Positions 61,788-64,000 of a stretch of DNA of 64,000 nucleotides are shown here, piece by piece; within the stretch, counting starts at the first letter, position 1; each line of letters starts with the position of its first letter. A model generated the notes under the pieces. That model saw only the letters and a list, made by a program, of their open reading frames with translations. It had not been told where the DNA came from and did not search any database. The translations under genes and the position numbers were made by a program. Origin of the DNA: Chryseobacterium sp. PMSZPI. GTDB lineage: Bacteria; Bacteroidota; Bacteroidia; Flavobacteriales; Weeksellaceae. The stretch is taken from NCBI RefSeq assembly GCF_002835665.1, contig NZ_PIZV01000006.1, positions 80,251 to 144,250 on the forward strand, read 5' to 3'.

Positions 61788-62834
61788 ATGGCACAAAAAC
61801 AATTGACGCAAAAGGAAAAAAGAATCAACAAGACCATAACGTTACTAGCCTGGATCCTTATCATCAGTGGGATTACAGGGATGGTAAGTTTTTATCTTTT
61901 TTCAAGAAAAAATGTAACAACCAACGATGCGCAGATCGAACAATATATAACACCGGTATCCAGTAAGGTTTCAGGATTTATCAAAATCATAAAGTTTAAT
62001 GAGAACCAGTTTGTCCATAAAGGTGATACTTTAATTATCATAGACAACAGGGAATTTGTAAATCAGGTCCATATGGCTGAAGCCAACCTTAATGCCAATA
62101 CCGAAAATATTACAACAATTCAAAGCAGTGTAGATACCAAAGAAAGCGATACTAAAATTATTGATGCTAAGATTGCTTCAGCAAGAATCGATATCTGGAA
62201 AAATGAACAAGATTTTAAAAGATATAAAAACTTACTCGCGGAAGACGCTGCTACTGAACAAGAATTTGAAAATGTAAAAGCTTCTTATGAACAATCAAAA
62301 GCCAATCTTTTGGCACTGGAACAACAGAAAAATGCAGTAAGGGCCGGTGCTAATGAACAACAAACCAAAGTTGCTCCTGCAAAGAGCCAGATTCAACAAA
62401 GTTCTGCCAGTTTGAATAATGCCAAACTTTTTCTTTCATATACCGTCATTACAGCTCCTTATGATGGCTGGGTAGGTAAGAAAACGATTCAGCAAGGACA
62501 ATTGATAAAAGAAGGACAGGCTTTGGTACAGATCGTAAGCAAAGAAAAATGGATCATTGCCAATTATAAAGAAACCCAACTTGGGCAAATAGATCAGAAA
62601 CAGGAAGTAACTATTACTGCGGATGCTTATCCGGGAATCGAGTTTAAAGGTAAAATACTTTCAATCTCTCCTGCTTCAGGATCTCAATTTTCTTTAGTAA
62701 AACCCGACAATGCAACCGGCAACTTTGTAAAAATAGAACAAAGATTTCCTGTGAAAATTATTCTTGACAATAATAAAGATAATGAAAAGCTACTCTCCGG
62801 AATGAATGTTCTGGTGAGCGCTAAAAAGATATAA
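61788..62834 (+). CDS. HlyD/EmrA family membrane fusion protein
   Basis: A 348-residue adaptor with one N-terminal transmembrane helix (ITLLAWILIISGITGMVSFYLFSR), a biotinyl-lipoyl-like half (TPVSSKVSGFIKIIKFNENQFVHKGDTL), a helical hairpin, the second half YTVITAPYDGWVGKKTIQQGQLIKEGQAL, and a beta-barrel (IANYKETQLGQI, GIEFKGKILSISP). Links the TolC-like channel to the inner-membrane MFS protein. The stop codon abuts a long octamer repeat. Confidence 0.92.
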   Translation: MAQKQLTQKEKRINKTITLLAWILIISGITGMVSFYLFSRKNVTTNDAQIEQYITPVSSKVSGFIKIIKFNENQFVHKGDTLIIIDNREFVNQVHMAEANLNANTENITTIQSSVDTKESDTKIIDAKIASARIDIWKNEQDFKRYKNLLAEDAATEQEFENVKASYEQSKANLLALEQQKNAVRAGANEQQTKVAPAKSQIQQSSASLNNAKLFLSYTVITAPYDGWVGKKTIQQGQLIKEGQALVQIVSKEKWIIANYKETQLGQIDQKQEVTITADAYPGIEFKGKILSISPASGSQFSLVKPDNATGNFVKIEQRFPVKIILDNNKDNEKLLSGMNVLVSAKKI

Positions 62835-62946
62835 GTATTAGAGTATTAGAGTATTAGAGTATTAGAGTATTAGAGTATTAGAGTATTAGAGTATTAGAGT
62901 ATTAGAGTATTAGAGTATTAGAGTATTAGAGTATTAGAGTATTAGA
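62835..62946. repeat. Octanucleotide tandem repeat GTATTAGA, 14 perfect copies
   Basis: 112 bases in exact 8-base steps from the base after the hlyD-like stop codon, ending before GTAC. Not a multiple of three and in the middle of an operon. Confidence 0.97.
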
Positions 62947-63010
62947 GTACAAAAATATCTGCTTTTATAATCATTTTCAAATTTTCAAATTAAAATTAGA
63001 TTTTTTTACA

Positions 63011-63113
63011 GCGAAAAGACAAAACCGCTAAATAGCAAATCTTCAGATTTTTTCTTAAGCATATTTGCCGTTTTACCTTTTACTTTTACACCATTGCCTT
63101 TTTGTCTTTTCGC
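63011..63113. repeat. Inverted repeat around 75 bp in the hlyD-MFS spacer
   Basis: GCGAAAAGACAAAA at 63011-63024 and its exact complement at 63100-63113. The inner part has TTTACCTTTTACTTTTACACC. No gene inside; may be a small non-autonomous repeat. Confidence 0.65.
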
Positions 63114-63189
63114 ACTTTTATTGTAAGAAAATCAATAAAAATTAACCCACAATTTTGCTTTCTCAGCTTCCTTAGCTTTTAAAACAATT

Positions 63190-64000
63190 ATGCAACACAA
63201 TACGGTCTATCATAAATGGTTACCACAATGGCTGAAATTGCCTCTTCTTGTACTGGCATTATTTCCGCACATTATGCTACTGTCATTACTGCATTCCAAT
63301 AGTGCTTTTACATCTTCTTTTATGGATGTAGATTCGGATGACATTCAATATTTGATGATGTTGATGTATGGAACATTTGTAGTAACTCTTTTGGTTTTAC
63401 AACGATTTATGTCTTATTTCAGTGTGAAATATTATGTTCTCCTCATGTCTTCCGTTTCGGTGATTCTTCTGTATATTTTATCTGTCACCAATGATTATCA
63501 TGTTATTTTGGTGATCCGGTTTTTAGAAGGATTCTTTGGATTGCTGGAGGGCGCTATCTTTTTACCTTTAATCATTGCTGAACTAAAAACCAGACATGCC
63601 AAAGTGATTGCTTATCTTTTCATGTATACTCTTATGCTTACAGGAGGAACGATAACCACCACTCTATTAAAATCGAGCATTCAGGATTATGATTATCAAC
63701 ATATGATTCTAATGATGGCCTATTTTCATGTTTTTGTTCTGATTTTGGGTTTTCTTATTTTCAACAAAAATCGTTTCTTCCCCAAAAAGCCTTTATATCA
63801 AATGGATATCCCCAGTTGGTTTTTACTATGGGCTTGTCTTCAATCCGGAGCCTATGCTATCGTCTATGGGAAAAGACTGATGTGGTTCGAATCGGATTCG
63901 ATTATTATTTGTTTGTTTATATTTCTTCTTTCCGGAGGTTTATTTATGCTGAAGCAAAGAAATTCAAAACGTCCTTTATTCCATTATGAAGTTTTCAATT
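63190..64000 (+). CDS. MFS transporter of the tripartite efflux unit (C-terminus beyond window)
   Basis: The frame starts MQHNTVYHKWLPQWLKLPL at 63190 and is open to the window end (270 codons). Seven or more membrane helices are visible, with YLMMLMYGTFVVTLLVLQ and VIRFLEGFFGLLEGAIFLPLI resembling DHA2-type drug exporters paired with HlyD and TolC proteins. It is the third gene after the octamer repeat. The drug or substrate is unknown. Confidence 0.78.
   Translation, partial: MQHNTVYHKWLPQWLKLPLLVLALFPHIMLLSLLHSNSAFTSSFMDVDSDDIQYLMMLMYGTFVVTLLVLQRFMSYFSVKYYVLLMSSVSVILLYILSVTNDYHVILVIRFLEGFFGLLEGAIFLPLIIAELKTRHAKVIAYLFMYTLMLTGGTITTTLLKSSIQDYDYQHMILMMAYFHVFVLILGFLIFNKNRFFPKKPLYQMDIPSWFLLWACLQSGAYAIVYGKRLMWFESDSIIICLFIFLLSGGLFMLKQRNSKRPLFHYEVFN

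Noticed and set aside
62835..62946. CRISPR array
   Set aside because: Repeat unit is only 8 bases with no spacers and no cas genes.

Overview
The window looks like chromosomal DNA of a Flavobacteriia member close to Chryseobacterium (Weeksellaceae). The base composition is AT-rich. Starts lack Shine-Dalgarno sequences, and many genes are preceded by the Bacteroidetes -7 box TAnnTTTG. Type IX secretion (T9SS) sorting tails ending in KxIKK, a type VI subtype iii secretion gene pair, GxxExxY and THUMP-like proteins all fit. Assignment to a species is not possible from the sequence alone.

Layout. 1-3 kb: end of a T6SSiii locus (tssE, tssF, a lipoprotein cut by the window edge). 3.2-7.4 kb: a frameshifted surface-protein gene, an APC permease, a DUF4920 protein and an M14 carboxypeptidase. 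7.4-8.4 kb: a 970-bp AT-rich non-coding block full of TTTACAnnTGTAAA-like palindromes in front of an XRE-type regulator. 9.5-21.5 kb: mostly minus-strand housekeeping genes (proline dehydrogenase, UbiA prenyltransferase, mevalonate kinase, MFS transporters, thiolase, bifunctional nuclease, etfBA, SDR). 21.6-29.7 kb: an island of T9SS-secreted proteins with three intact choice-of-anchor-J-like paralogues, a 1,140-bp-offset direct repeat and three gene remnants. 29.8-37.5 kb: M20 dipeptidase, THUMP-like methyltransferase, a GxxExxY element with inverted ends, methylmalonyl-CoA mutase small subunit, ftsB-like, udk, clpS and a CNNM/CorC protein. 37.8-43.3 kb: the F1Fo ATP synthase operon without beta and epsilon genes.

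43.7-45.3 kb holds the most exciting system: a small ribosomal-peptide (RiPP) cassette of two genes. The precursor has a double-glycine leader and a core with five regularly spaced W-x-N motifs. It is followed by an FxsB-like radical SAM/SPASM maturase of the kind that builds three-residue cyclophanes. It sits alone between the atp operon and ffh, with an attenuator-like hairpin between precursor and enzyme and no transporter or peptidase beside it.

45.3-59.3 kb: ffh, five small outer-membrane beta-barrel proteins (two of them recent duplicates), PhoH, a SAM hydrolase-family protein, a 2-oxo acid dehydrogenase E2, a ClC channel/antiporter, and rpsF-rpsR-rplI. 59.4-64 kb: a divergent unit of an AraC regulator facing a TolC-HlyD-MFS tripartite efflux operon. 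A perfect 14-copy octamer repeat lies directly after the hlyD-like stop codon, and a nine-unit heptamer repeat lies beyond the araC-like gene.

No tRNA, rRNA, CRISPR array, insertion sequence with transposase, or replication origin was recognised.
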